A DNA stretch of 64,000 bases from Lepiota brunneoincarnata (GCA_023014365.1 JAEBUN010000019.1:310001-374000), one strand, 5' to 3'. Shown: positions 12,915 through 24,552, counted from the stretch's first letter. Notes: generated by a model not told the origin, from the sequence alone. Made by a program: numbers and translations.

Positions 12915-14633
12915 ATGCCCGCCCTTCGCCTGGTCAACCGTAGAAGACGCTCGTCTGCCATGCTGTGTATGTTCATCACTCGCTCCCGGCTTTTTCCTCT
13001 CTTACTCATCCCCAACAGCTTTCAACCCAGCTAAACCTGGCGTCTATGGCATTGGCCTCCCACCTCCTCCCCCTTCAAAACCAGTCACATTCGCCCCCAA
13101 CGTCACACCCGTAACTTTCGTTGACCCCGAAGATGGCTCAGATGCATCTCCGGAGCCCCAGTCGCCGTCCGCCGCACTCTTCCCACCCTCGGAATATCCA
13201 GCACCGGCTGCCACTCGCCGACGGGTACCACCCGGCAAGCGTCGCTCGCTCGGCTACATCCCCCGCCCGCCTAATGCCTTTATGCTCTTCCGTGCTGACT
13301 TTGTTCGTCAAAAGCATGTCCCAGGGTCTATCGAGACCAACCACGGCTCCTTATCCAAGATTATCGGTGAGGGATCTAGCTACCGTGCCCTTACCCCAGA
13401 CCTCGTTCTCATACTGAAATTTCAGGGAATTGCTGGAGAGCTTTACCGCTGGAGGAAAAACGTGTCTGGGAGGTGAAAGCGAAGCATGCTAAGGCAGAAC
13501 ACAAGGCCAAGTATCCCAATTACCGCTTCCGCCCTGTTCATAATAAAAACAAGGAAAAGAAGAAGGAAAAGGCTCAGCCGGTGCCGGAGGACGAACGGCG
13601 TTGTGAAGAAGTCGCTCAACTTTTGCTGGAAGGCAAAAAGGGAGAACAGCTCGCTGAGGCCGTTCGCCACCTCGACAGGATGCGTTCACAGACGCCCGTC
13701 GCTCACACTGCGGCCGTTTACCACCACCGCCGCTCTTCCTCCGTCCCTCTTCCCAATGACTACTACAACCCTTACACGAATATTGCCGTACCTTATACTC
13801 CATTTTTGTTGCCTACCTCCCGGCCTGCGTCACCCATGCAGCGACAGCAACGGATGATGCTTGGCCAGCAGCAGCGTCGTCCATCAAGCGCTGGACCTGC
13901 CTTTTTCCGTTCATGGACTACCCCCAATCCCCCGACCATGAACCACCACAGCATATACCAGCACGACGACTCCCATCTTCCGGAGCCTGACTTGGCCTTG
14001 CTCGACACTTTCAACAACTTCAACTTCCAAGCGTCTCAAGAACAACAGGCGGCTTCCTTCAACGTCAATGACCTGATGACCTCCTTGCCTCCGCACGAAC
14101 AGCCGCATGATACCCACCTCGGCCTGGGACCACTAGAATCCCTGGGACCACAAGATATCTTCTCCCAAATATACAGCTGCGCCGCTACCCCTTGTGATCC
14201 CACGTCTTCGGAGTCTAATAATATCTCTGCCGATGTGCCGGATCTCGACATGAATCACTGGTTGTCCTCCTCCCTGCCGCAGCACCTCGATTCTCAAAGT
14301 CCATCATCACTGCCGTCTTCTCATACATCATCAACTTACTCGGGTTCCCCCCAACCATCGGACAAGACCCTTCCTTTGCCTGTCTTTGCTCCCCAGCCTA
14401 TGCGACCGGAGACGACACCGACCAATAATGTGTTCACGGGCATGGACGTTCTTGGACCTGCCGATGTTTGGGGCCAAGCTGGTGTTACATTCGGGCACGA
14501 TGAACTCAATCTCAACTTCTCGACTGTGAATATGGGCTGTGTAACGGGCACCGAGTTCCCCTATGTTGGGAATGGGTTTGATTTCGGTAATGCTGATAAT
14601 CAGATGGCTGATTTCATCAAGAATGAAGCGTGA
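12915..14633 (+). CDS. HMG-box (MATA/Ste11-type) transcription factor, 535 aa
   Basis: Exons 12915-12966, 13019-13366 and 13426-14633 (52 + 348 + 1208 nt) join in frame. The HMG box spans about residues 97-165: YIPRPPNAFMLFRADFV, then NHGSLSKIIGNCWRALPLEE and KHAKAEHKAKYPNYRFRP. A basic stretch (KNKEKKKEKA) follows. The long C-terminal half is rich in Ser, Pro, Gln and Asp, as expected of an activation region. A Pro-rich N-terminus (GIGLPPPPPSKP) precedes the box. The second intron interrupts the box after KIIG, a position often seen in this family. Basidiomycete relatives regulate mating and fruiting; which orthologue this is cannot be told from the sequence alone. The frame is intact. Confidence 0.9.
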
Positions 14634-17600
14634 TCGGGCTACTACGATGAACGCTCATGTCCTCTCCTTTTTTTATAAAAAAAACACTTGAAAACCTCTC
14701 TATACCAGTACCCTTGCAATCCACACTACCACAGAAAACTCCCGCTTTTTAATCAGTGTTGTTTGTTCTTTTTTATAATTCTTTTTCCAAGGCTTCTTCG
14801 TCTATATATCATTGCAACGCTTACGCTTCCACAATGCCCCCCCCACTGTAGCTATATGTATCCCCCCCCCCGTCTTGCTTTGGCCTTTGTCCCCCCCCCC
14901 CCTGCTGTAGCCTAAATGTCCCGATGATTGATTTCATGGGTTTCTTAGCTTTCATTTATTGGTATCGATATCACCCCTCTGTATTTCTGTAGAATGATGA
15001 ATACCCCTCTCCCCCTTCCCCCCCTTGATTTTAAGAATGTGTAAGATCAATGAAGTGATGATGGGGTGATTGATTACATAGCCATTTGTCATAGTTAGTT
15101 ATGATATTCGCCACACGGCTGATTCATTGCGAGAGGAGGAGGCTAATTCAAATTTAGACTCGGGGGGGCAGGCGCTGATTACATTCGCTTAACATCCATA
15201 GCCTTTCACCGATTTATCGCAGCTTGAGCAACGTTCGTTCAGGGGTTCAGGTGCGAAAGGGGGAGGGAGTGGTTACATCCCCTCATCTTGCGTTCCTTGA
15301 CGAAGAGATGCTATGAGGAAAAACAACACAGTACGGCCAACTGTTTTTTTCAGGCTAATAATAAAGTAGTCCGGCTGCCCCTCCCCGCTGGGAACAGTAT
15401 GTAGATAGGGGGACGCAGAATCATCGGCGCCGTCGGTGGCGGTGGTGATCCCACCACGCAGGCCTCAACGTTCTACGCATGACCCTCTCCCAACAATCCA
15501 GAGCTTTAGTACAACGAACCTCGGAGGAAGTTGTACCCTCTGAGAGCACCTACGTACGTAAAAAGAATATGTAGATCACGAGGGGAGGGGGACATTGACA
15601 GCGTTCCTGTAACTATGTATGTATCTATCAAGCATTTTTTGATTACTCCTTGCTAGCCAAGGTAAGTATTTAGAGGATAACGTTCGAACAAAGAGCGTTG
15701 CTGAACTGAAATGTTTTGCGATTCCTGTTAACTTTGAATTGTAAGTGAGAGAAGCTGTTCGGCCAAGTTGATAGAATTTATTATCGAGGGTAACTGATGT
15801 CACCATGGATATATGTGTTAGTTCGACGGAAGGAAAAGCTTCTGGTTGAATAGGAAATGGGATAGCTAGCACCCATCGGATAATCTAGACTCTAATAACA
15901 CAAAGTGAATCTACTTCAGGTTACTGTAAGGGACGCAAAGATTACAACAAAAGAGGCCATGTAACGGACGATGACCGGGTAAGACACCGCGGCGACATTA
16001 CTCCCGAAGAACCCGCCTGGCACGCAGTATTGGAATTAGACCTTGGAGGCGGGGAAAAAGCTCCCGGGCGCACCTCGAGGCTAACCCACTCCCACCCAAA
16101 GCAAGACGGGTTCATCGGGACAGGGGGGAGGAGGGGGGGCACTGACTCCTGCGTTCCTGATTAATTCACCCCCCCCCTCGATAGGTGGCTTGCAATCCCC
16201 GCAACAGTAGGACCCGTAGCGAAGCCAGAACATCTGTGACCATAGCATTGACGTTTTCAGCATATAAGATAGAGAGCCTGTGTGCACCAATCTGCCGGGA
16301 CACATCTGTACACGTGTCCGGATAAGGTCAACGATACATTCCAGAAAGAAAGAAATCATAATCAGCTCCGTACCGAGCGCAAAACATGTGCATCAGTATC
16401 GCATAGAGATCCAGTCAATCCACCCCCCTGCCCCTCTCACAACAACCCGGGCCTTCCGCAAATTCGCAAGCCCGGACGAGGGGGGGAGGGAAGGACCTCG
16501 TGGCAACTGTAGGTGCAACTCCGAGGACCGTATGATGTGCGCCCGGTACCGGGGATATACGTATGTTTCAATGGATTTTGAGCTTTATGTCGTATGCCCC
16601 TCGCCAACCCCCCCGGTGAGGCCTGTGGTTTCCGGTGCATGGACTGTTTCTTGGGGAGAGGGAAATGACGATACTCTGGATTGAAGAACTGCTGCGTCCT
16701 ATGTCCAACCCCTCGGATATTCGCCTCTCCACAGGGTAACCAGGACTCGCGAGACTTGCCTGGAAACCGTTTCTACCCATTCTATGTAGTGTGCGATAGT
16801 CCGACACCGCTTTTGGCGTGAATCCTCTCGAGCTAGTCCGTAGCTATGGGGTTAAACCCTTTCATCTGCACTAACGCGTTTGAAACGTTTGACATCCCGG
16901 AGCACTTTTTCGCGGTAGATCAACCATAGAATCCCATGCAGTAGGTAGCCCACTGCCCGCCCCGCAACGACTCCTCCGTGGACTTGATCCGGCTTTTCTC
17001 ACAACGGTAACAACATCGAGATTTGACTCCAACCTAGGGTACGTGTGGATCATCCAGTCGGATTTTTTGTGCAAGACAAGGCCCTGGGAATCTTGAGCCA
17101 AGATGAGCCCACTTTTTGCGAAGCTTTCCCCTAGAGAGGCATTTCCCTCAAACTATTGTTTTGGGCGCCGGGGTGTTCTTATCTGCGGGAATTCGCTTGT
17201 ATAGAGTCCATGTGCTGACTTGTCGTCATCGGGCATACATGCTCCGTAGACTTTTTCCAATTGATGCCGAATTATGGTCATGGGTCGTTCAATGATCACA
17301 CGCAAAGTACTTTCGAGTTTGTAGGTTGTGCGGAGGATGAGTGTCGCAGGGAACGATTATCGGTTTGTTTCTGCTAGAAGGCCGCCGCCCGTGTTGGATC
17401 GGGGTTCCAATATGTGAACTGTTAGGAGCTATTAGTGGGCCTAATAGGTACAAGACGAACCGTTGTGGAAATCATGTTGCTTGATCCGGAGGGCAGAACC
17501 AGTAAGGTAAGCTGAAACCGAATGGGGATACTACACCACCTCTCAAAGTTCGACCAGGAAAGTTGTGACGCATGCTTCCTGATCACAGGCACCAATGAAC

Positions 17601-17645
17601 GTCCCAGCGTGGTCGCCAGGTACCTTGCCTGAGCCCCAGCAGGGG
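14634..17645. other. 3 kb gene-poor spacer with C tracts
   Basis: Starts with the probable 3' UTR of the HMG-box gene (T-rich, then repeated C runs near 14838-14900). The rest carries only short, overlapping open frames without motifs. Its right end is the promoter of the repeat-peptide gene. Confidence 0.45.
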
Positions 17646-17652
17646 TATATAA
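17646..17652 (+). promoter_or_regulatory. TATA box of the repeat-peptide gene
   Basis: TATATAA lies 61 bases before the ATG at 17713. The roughly 110 bases around it (17595-17705) are repeated almost exactly at 21352-21457, where they have been cut off from their gene by an insertion. Confidence 0.65.
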
Positions 17653-17712
17653 CATGAGCTGGTTTTGTCGAGTAGGGTAAACAGCCAAAGAGTCATCGCA
17701 CCGAAACCCATA

Positions 17713-18099
17713 ATGCGTCCTTCAATCTCACTCTGCACTCTTCTTGCTTCAACTCTTGCTATTACGGTTGGTGCTGCGCCCATGGTATGCTTTCATTTCC
17801 CTCGCTTGAGACCTTCTTGTCTTACGGTATCGTGTTCGTCTTCATAGAAGCGGGCTGATACTACTGCACCTGGTTGGAAATGGAGTGATACCGTTGCGGC
17901 GCCTGGATGGAAGCGGAGTAACAATGGCGCACCGGGTTGGAGGCGAGATGAGTCAGTGGCACCTGGCTGGAGGCACATTGACCCCACTGCCCCTGAATGG
18001 AGGTGGGGGGCGGAGGATGTTGCAACGCCGCCACCCCAAGTGGGAGACGCAGTGAAGAGAGAGTATTACGGCTACGCCACCTTGGAAGCGAGATGTTGA
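17713..18099 (+). CDS. Secreted repeat-peptide precursor (candidate KEX2-processed repeat protein), 107 aa
   Basis: Exon 1 (17713-17784) encodes MRPSISLCTLLASTLAITVG plus AAPM, a clean signal peptide. A 63-base GT-AG intron follows, then exon 2 (17848-18099). Exon 2 opens with KR and then five units of 10-11 residues ending in Trp: ADTTAPGW, SDTVAAPGW, SNNGAPGW, DESVAPGW and IDPTAPEW. They are separated by KW, KR, RR, RH and RW. The consensus is [K/R][R/W/H]-x(4-6)-AP-[G/E]-W. A further KR precedes the C-terminal EYYGYATLEARC. Signal peptide, dibasic spacers and short near-identical repeats are the marks of KEX2-processed repeat precursors, which include fungal pheromone and RiPP precursors. 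No mature product is known to me. No tailoring enzyme of the UstYa type is visible nearby. A diverged, broken copy lies at 22924. Confidence 0.72.
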
Positions 18100-18668
18100 T
18101 GCAGAGGGCTGTTGTTCCTTTTCCGGCAGCCTTAAAGACCTCGGATTGTGTCATTATATTCGATCCGGATGTTGTGGATAAACGGACTGAGATTAGGTTT
18201 GGGTGTGTTTTTCTATTAGCGGGAGCAGGAGACAGTGTATTTCGGTTTCCTCTTAAATTAGCCTGACTCTGGATTCATCGTATGATCGCTTATTTGGATA
18301 ATAGTCAGCAGGAATCTCAGAAGGTTGCATTAGACTTAACCTCATGCTCAGTGACAGTCACAGCGTTCTAAGTTGAGACAAGGTAGATGGAATCATGTAG
18401 CTCAAGTGATCATGGCCCAGACTTGTCGATGTATGAAGATTCGCAAGTCCATTAAATCAGTATTCTAACACAGCTTTTTGGAGCATTGCTCGATTATTAA
18501 CCACAGGATAAGTTGAACACAACAACTTCTAGCTCCTGATCTCACGAACGGCGGGCCACCAGTACAGCAACTGCGAAGCGCATTACGTGAGTCGGCTGGC
18601 TCGGGGATCGGATTTATGAAATATAAGTTCGGCTTCCAGAGTGCTCAATTAACAACGCTCAACTACCA
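18100..18668. other. 3' UTR of peptide gene and promoter of membrane-protein gene
   Basis: No open frame of note. The sequence is shared with the second duplication unit (23370-23730 and 24553-24649), where two insertions split it. Confidence 0.55.
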
Positions 18669-20977
18669 ATGACCCTGATCGTCTCTCACATTTCAGTAGC
18701 ACAGGCAGCCACGGGGATAAACGTAGGTGTTACATTTGTCCAATTCACGCTCTCCGCATCCTTTCCCATTCTCTTGTTTTTTCTTCTCCCAAAATCCAAC
18801 TCGGCGCTCGGATGGAGGGCCATCAGCAGAATGCTGCATTCATCAATCTGGCCGACGCTGCTATCGTCTGACTCCAGTCAGAGCAGTGCTGCAGGCACTG
18901 CTGTCGCCACTATCTCATATCTGACCATACTCAGCACCATCCTGATTGCGATTTCTGGCGTCACTCTTCCTTTAGGCCTTGCACAAGGTCCTCTTCTGCC
19001 CACGCAGACTCAAGTCCAGCTACCCGCCAAGTATGTCGCGGATACGTTGCCATTATCGCTCGCGACAACAGCAAATTATGGAGATTTCCCATATGGCCGT
19101 TTGTGCGCCCGTAATTATGACCCGGCTACACAGATCCCATGTCCTGGACAGGAGGACCATCATACTGCCTCTTACCCGTCCTCGCTCGTCGAAATCTTCA
19201 ACAGTACCCCCCATTCCCCATTTACTATGCAGTACCGCCATGCCTATCGCCCCTACACCAAACTGAATATCACCTCTGGAATCATCGGCACTCCCCACTC
19301 TTTGTTTCTTCAGGATAACGCTTTTGTCGTAGAGGGACTCATTGTGGATATGTCCACCGGTCATTTTGGTGTTGGCTTCTGGAACCAGACGTTACCAGAC
19401 GCTCCCAACGGTGGAGTATGGTCGGAAGAGGTTTTGTGGCTTGAGCCCGTCACCGAGTGTATTGATACTAATTTAACAATTGATTACTCTCAAAACGTTG
19501 AGGGCAACCTCGACCCGGTAGGATATCCTTTCCCCTGGGATCCATCAGGTATTTTCGTAATTGACTTCAACATCACTGACCATGGCGGAATCCACTCGCT
19601 ACCCCATGACCTCCCTCCCTTCATCAACGCGAGCCAAAAAGTCGTCGACCTTGCTGGCCGCGCGTTTCGGAACGCTGTGCTGAGCAATTTGCACACCATG
19701 CAATTCTTGAACGCAACACGTGGATCGTCATTTAATGGAAAGAGAGCTACAGAATTGAACTGGATACCAGCCACTCACCCAGCCAAGGCCTGGAACTCGT
19801 TGATATTGTGGTAGCTACTGGCGAAAGCTCTGCTGTCTCAATCACCTATCTGAACTCCACGCCCGCTGAGGATATTTCTTCCTGCTCCGGGTATCACCCC
19901 TCATCGGATATCGCCAATCTGGAAAATGTTCAAGTGAGATGCGCGGCTTTTCTTGGGCCCCCATTGCGCTCCGATGGCAGAGACTCACGGATCTTGGATA
20001 TTGGTCTGACTTGGGGTCAACGCATACACGTTTGTGCTAGCACAACGAGGGCGTCAACCCATCAAGTCACCTTTTCGACGAATGACACCAGCAGCCTGGA
20101 GAACATCCAGGTTACTCACCGTGCCTCAGACAAGCCTGTCCTCTGGGGGGTCGAGAAAGCCAACTGGACTATATCAACAATCAATTTGTTATGGGGTCGA
20201 TTGGATGACAAGTATGAAAAGGAGGAGGATTACCTTTGGACCCACCGTAGCAAGCACCTTTACCTTCCAGCGGGACGGCACGAACAAAGAAAATATTTTC
20301 TTCCTGAGCAACCACTTTATGCATCTAACACCGTATGGGAAATGGTCTACACCTATGGAACTTCCGAGCCCTCATTCATCGACTATAGCGGTAACGCGGA
20401 CTATGCCATAAAAGCAAAACTTCAATCATTTGTAGAGAACGACCCCATTTCCGGCTATGCTCACATTCGGAACGCCATATGGACTGACATGATGGCGAAT
20501 AATGTGATAGGAACTGCATCGAGTCTCACTCTTCTCGTCGCTCCCTACCAGCCCACGCTCCAGTACGACTTCAGATACGCCATTCCCGCATTCTTCCTCC
20601 TCATGATATGGACCCCTGCATTACTTACTTCCCTATTCCTGCTGGCCACCCGATCTATCGAGTTCAGGTACATGAAGAGAGTTCCCAACCATACATTGGT
20701 TGGTAGAGTTGTGGTTGGAACAGCCCTGCTACAGGTTGAAGGGAGAGAAGCAGAGACACTACCAGACAACACGTCAGGCACAGAACATGGCAATCGCCCT
20801 ACCCCACATACGAGCAATGCATTGTCCGTAGGTGGGACAGACGGGGAAGACAACGCATCGAATCATAATGACGAAAAGAAAGACTGGGCGTCTAGTTTTG
20901 GTGCCACTCTAGTTTCCCTCGAGATAGATCGCCGCCAGGGTAAATACGTACCGTTGGAAAAATCGATATCTTCCTGA
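18669..20977 (+). CDS. Large multi-pass membrane protein of an expanded Agaricomycete family, one frame break
   Basis: Two long frames, 18669-19735 and about 19736-20977, form one protein of roughly 765 residues. The N-terminal part has ISHISVAQ and helices around ISRMLHSSIWPTLL and ISYLTILSTILIAI. A long, glycosylation-rich extracellular part follows (NxS/T sites, GFWNQTLPD, VTECIDTNLTIDYS, CASTTRAS, VLWGVEKANWTI). Near the C-terminus is a helix in FRYAIPAFFLLMIW, followed by a cytoplasmic tail. I know this arrangement from a family that is very numerous in mushroom genomes and has no assigned function. The first frame changes to the second near 19740 (..SSFNG to KESYRIELD..), consistent with one missing base; the first frame otherwise stops at 19812-19814. 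It sits downstream of the repeat-peptide gene, same strand. Confidence 0.72.
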
Positions 20978-21133
20978 TAGTAGACACAAGTGTTGTCAGT
21001 GCCTTTGTTTGACTTGACTCGGGCTTAGTTCGTAGTGTGTCCTAATTGCGGAATGGGCAAATATGAGTAACATGTACAGTGCATACTCTCTCAAGTTTAG
21101 CCCTGTTTATCAGTCATATTTTCCTCACCTGTC

Positions 21134-21349
21134 ACATCGATAAACCTCAGCCCCGGCCGCCTCCAGCGCGCAGTGCAGTACCTTCCGAAATACACTCGGT
21201 CGACATGCCATGTGGCAGGCACCAACGGAAAAGGCAGCGTTATTGCAATAACCTCATCAATTCCGATATCCATCTCACCACCCCTCAGTGTGGGCAGATA
21301 CAACAGCCCTCACCTCGTTACAATCTATGACCCCATCATTATCAACGAT
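21134..21349 (+). pseudogene. 5' fragment of dihydrofolate synthase left by tandem duplication
   Basis: Near-identical to the first 220 bases of the intact gene at 25689, including the stretch encoding YLPKYTRSTCHVAGTNGKGS. The start codon has become ACA (21134-21136), and the homology stops abruptly after the codons for IIINDE. From 21350 the sequence is the promoter region of the repeat-peptide gene. This is the join between the two duplication units. Confidence 0.85.
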
Positions 21350-21457
21350 GAACATCCCAGCGTGGTCTCCAGGTACCTGCCTGAGCCCCCCAGCAGGAGG
21401 TATATAACATGAGCAGTTTTGTCGAGTAGGGTAAGCAGCCAAAGAGCCATCGCACCG
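21350..21457 (+). promoter_or_regulatory. Orphaned promoter of the second repeat-peptide gene
   Basis: Matches 17595-17705 closely and includes TATATAA at 21401-21407. The match ends at CACCGA, exactly where a 1.45 kb insertion begins; the rest of the leader resumes at about 22912. The promoter is thus about 1.5 kb from the coding sequence it once served. Confidence 0.75.
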
Positions 21458-22911
21458 ATGTGAGGATCAGACACTCGCTAGCAACGGAATTGCAAGCTCG
21501 TGCCCTCCCTTCATTAATTCTCCTTCTCTCCACCCCCTACGCATCCGGCTTCCGTTCGCATCAAGATCTGCGCCTACGTCAATACCTACGACTTTCGCTC
21601 CTGTGTAGAGGTGGACGAGTGGCTGCAGGTGTAACGGCCACCACTCGTCACCTCTAGTAGTTGTGTGACGAACCCGGAACGAACCTTGACGAACCCCTGA
21701 CGAACCCGGATCAAACCTCGGATCAAAATCCGGAGCGCACACATTAAGGCAGGGCAACAACATTTTGAAAACCTCCCTCTCCCACTCCCGCCCTCAGTCA
21801 TCCAAAAGTTTTCTCTCCGTTTCCATTTCTTCCCATAAATGTTACTGTAGAATAAAATTTCTCCCTTCTTATAGGCCTCTCTATGCCTCGCAGGCCACTG
21901 CTTTCAATTTCTCTTTCATGTTTCCTATTCTCCTGATCACGTAGCTACGAAAACTTCCCATTTTGATCCCTGTTTCGCATTCTCCGTCTCGCAGGTAGCT
22001 TATGTTCGTTTTATGTTATTTTCTTATCGCTTTCGGGCATAGGCAAAAGATCAGTCTGTCATAAATCTGTCTATATATAAGGAATGGGCCCCGGAGACTC
22101 GTTCTCTAAGCCAAATACATGGCTGTTCCTCTCGTCTCAGTTCTCTCTAACTCTTTGACTCTCTCTCAAACAATTCTCCCTGGTTTTTGAAGCCCAGTGG
22201 TTGTTTCGCCGGCCACACTCGCACCCTTTGTTTGGACGTGTTTCGCTTCATTTCGTTTCGTTTCATCTCGTTTCGTTTCAGCGCCTTTCACGTGCTGAAG
22301 AGTCGATCACTCTTCACCTGCACCCACAACGTCTCCATACACTGCATTGGTGAATTGATAAGGTGTATGTAGTTTTATTTCCTTCAATTTACGGGCGCCC
22401 AGCCATGAGGATGGAATGCAAATATGAGTAAATAATAACATTACAATAGAATAGTGTGCTATCTGTCCACCAGCGCAGTGCATACCGGCCCCACAACGAC
22501 ACAGCAACCCCCACAACGACTGAAATACCGTCACCCACACGTATATACACCCACTTTTTTATCTTTCTTTTCTTCTTTTGTCTCCCGGTTTCCCACTCTA
22601 CTCTTTGTGCTCGGTCTTCGCGACCCCAACGTCGCCGAGCTAGGACAAGCCATTCAACTGGCATATGTCCGCCCTCTCCTTATTTTCTTTCTTCCTTCCT
22701 CCTAGTTACGTATGTAACTCTTTTATTCACTCGCGTTTCAACTGGATACAATAATTCAGCTTGTTTAAATACGATGCGACTATGTAGGAGATGCTAGTGA
22801 ATAATACCCCCCATCTCTCGCAGAGTTCTCTGGGTCTAAAAGCACGCGAATTTACGCTTAACTTCGCACTCGCAAAGTCCCTCGCTACCTAACCCACCTT
22901 ACACCCCTTCA
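21458..22911. mobile_element. 1.45 kb insertion, solo-LTR-like
   Basis: This block interrupts sequence that is continuous in unit 1 (CATCGCACCGAAACCC). CACCG(A) is found on both sides, fitting a 5-6 base target duplication. The insert begins TGTGAGG and carries a TATA-like TATATATAAGG (about 22074) followed by a T/C-rich region, as in an LTR promoter with R/U5. It also holds a 15-base inverted repeat (21607-21622 with 21641-21655), four GACGAACC-like repeats (21666-21715) and TTTCG/TTTCA repeats (22240-22280). I see no reverse transcriptase or integrase frame. The right end does not show a clear CA terminus, so solo LTR is the best guess rather than proven. Confidence 0.5.
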
Positions 22912-22923
22912 CCGAAACCCAGA

Positions 22924-23369
22924 ATGCGTCCTTCAATCTCATTCTGCACTCTTCTTGCTTCAATTCTTGCTATTACGGTTGCTGCTGCGCCCATGGTATG
23001 CTTTCATTTCCTTCGCTTGAGACCTTCTTGTCTTACGGTATCGTGTTCGTCTTCATAAAAGCAGGCTGCTGATACTACTGCACCTGTTTGGAAAAGGAGT
23101 GATACCGTTGCGGCGCTTGAATGGAAGCGGGGTAACAGTGCCGCACCGGCTTGGAAACGGGATAAGTCAATAGCACCTGCATGGAGGCGGGGTCACGATG
23201 GCGCAGAAGATTGGAAATGAGATATGGCAGCGGCACCTAGCTGGAGGCGCACCGACACCACTGCCCCTGAATGAAGGTGGGGGTCGGAGGATGTTGCAAC
23301 GCCGCCACCCCAAGTGGAGACGCGCTGAAGAGGATTGCGGCTTGCGCCACGTTGGAAGCGAGATGTTGA
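22924..23369 (+). pseudogene. Second repeat-peptide precursor, disrupted
   Basis: Same signal-peptide exon (MRPSISFCTLLASILAITV) and intron position as the copy at 17713, but the acceptor CATAG has become CATAA. The repeats are, in places, better spaced by dibasic sites than in the first copy: ADTTAPVW-KR, SDTVAALEW-KR, GNSAAPAW-KR, DKSIAPAW-RR, GHDGAEDW-K and then a stop (TGA at about 23218). Two more units follow (DMAAAPSW-RR, TDTTAPE) before another TGA. It held at least seven units against five in the left copy. Promoter loss plus stops make it very probably dead. Confidence 0.75.
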
Positions 23370-23732
23370 TGCAGAGGGCTGGTCCTTCTCCGGCAGTCTA
23401 AGGACATATTTATTTGGTGTATTCGATTCGGGTGTTGTGGATGAACGGACTGAGATTAGATTTGGGTATGTTTTCTATTAGCGGGAACAGGAGACAGTGT
23501 ACTTCGGTGTATCTTAAATTACCCTTACTCGTATGTTCACTTATTTGGATAGTAGTCAGCAGGAACCTCAGAAGGTTGCGTTAGGCTTAACCTCATGCTC
23601 AGTGACAGCCACAGCATTCTAATTTGAAACAAGGTAGATGCAATCATGTAGCTCAAGTAACCACGGCCTGGGCTTGTCGACGCATGAAGACTTGTAAGTC
23701 CCTTGAAGGGAAGAGTATCCGACTCCACGAAC

Positions 23733-24050
23733 ATTGTAAGGCGAAGTGTGATCGACGAAACGATTACGGGGCTCGTCTTCTCTACCTTGTAAAATGATGA
23801 TACGGCAACCCTAGGTGAGTAGACTAAGGGAGACTGAGGGAAGAAACTGAGAGCAAGAAACTGTAGGTCTGTTATACTGTGGCCTGTCGGAGGTCTAATG
23901 GCAGTGGAGATATCTTCGTCGTTAGGAGCTGGAGTAAGTATGTACAGAAGTACTATTCAGATACAATAGAAAACATGTAAAGGGCAGGATTCCACGTGTA
24001 GCGCGATCCTGACCCTTAAGCTCACACCGTCATCGCAATCGGCGTTCTCA
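23733..24050. repeat. Dispersed repeat, copy 1 (LTR-like)
   Basis: This roughly 0.3 kb block is absent from the matching place in unit 1. It shares ordered stretches with 49600-49905 and 59640-59830: GGCGAAGTGTG, GCTCGTCTTCT, GAAACTGTAG, ATATCTTCGTCGTTAGGAGCT and GGATTC. It begins TGTAAGG and ends TCTCACA, as an LTR would. No coding capacity. Confidence 0.5.
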
Positions 24051-24127
24051 CAGCTTTTTAGAGGTGCTATCCATCATCCATTACAGGTCAACTTTGAACA
24101 CAACAGCTTCTAGTCCATATCTCACGA

Positions 24128-24552
24128 CTCTTGGTTCGATTCCAAGACCTCGCACTTTCGCAGCTTGCTGCCCTATCTTCGGAGACGGCCGGCCTGACGC
24201 TTAAGTAAGGATCTGGCTCAGGAATTACACAGACAGACAGACGAAAAAGCCGTAGTGTAAAAGACTACGCAGTGGGCCGGCCTCTCATCAGGCACCATGC
24301 CATGAGGGGTCCGAGTGGGAGGGATGCCCCAGGCCCAGCCCCCCCTTCCTACCTACCTGTACGGGGTCCCGGATGCACCGTCCGGCAGATCAATTAATAT
24401 ATTGATTCATACTCCCCCACAGCCATCCTAAGTTAGGTAGTCTAATTCTGTCGCTACATGAGCCAAGGCGGGTTAGGGCAGCGGTTAAGCCCTCTGATGA
24501 GCCCCTTCGCAAGGGCGAAACCCGCATAAGTCCCCCCACCTACAACAACAGT
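24128..24552. repeat. 0.4 kb insertion with tRNA-like boxes (SINE-like)
   Basis: This block is missing from the equivalent position in unit 1 (about 18545). Its left edge holds GGTTCGATTCC flanked by complementary bases (a T-arm-like B box). It also holds an ACAGACAGACAGACG microsatellite (about 24228) and, near the right edge, TTAGGGCAGCGGTTAAGCC, which resembles a pol III A box. The order of the boxes does not form one tRNA, so only a tRNA-derived origin is suggested. Confidence 0.35.

Noticed and set aside
19808..20977. Second independent gene starting MVATGESS
   Set aside because: It continues the family domain of the gene at 18669 without a gap; a one-base shift explains the two frames.
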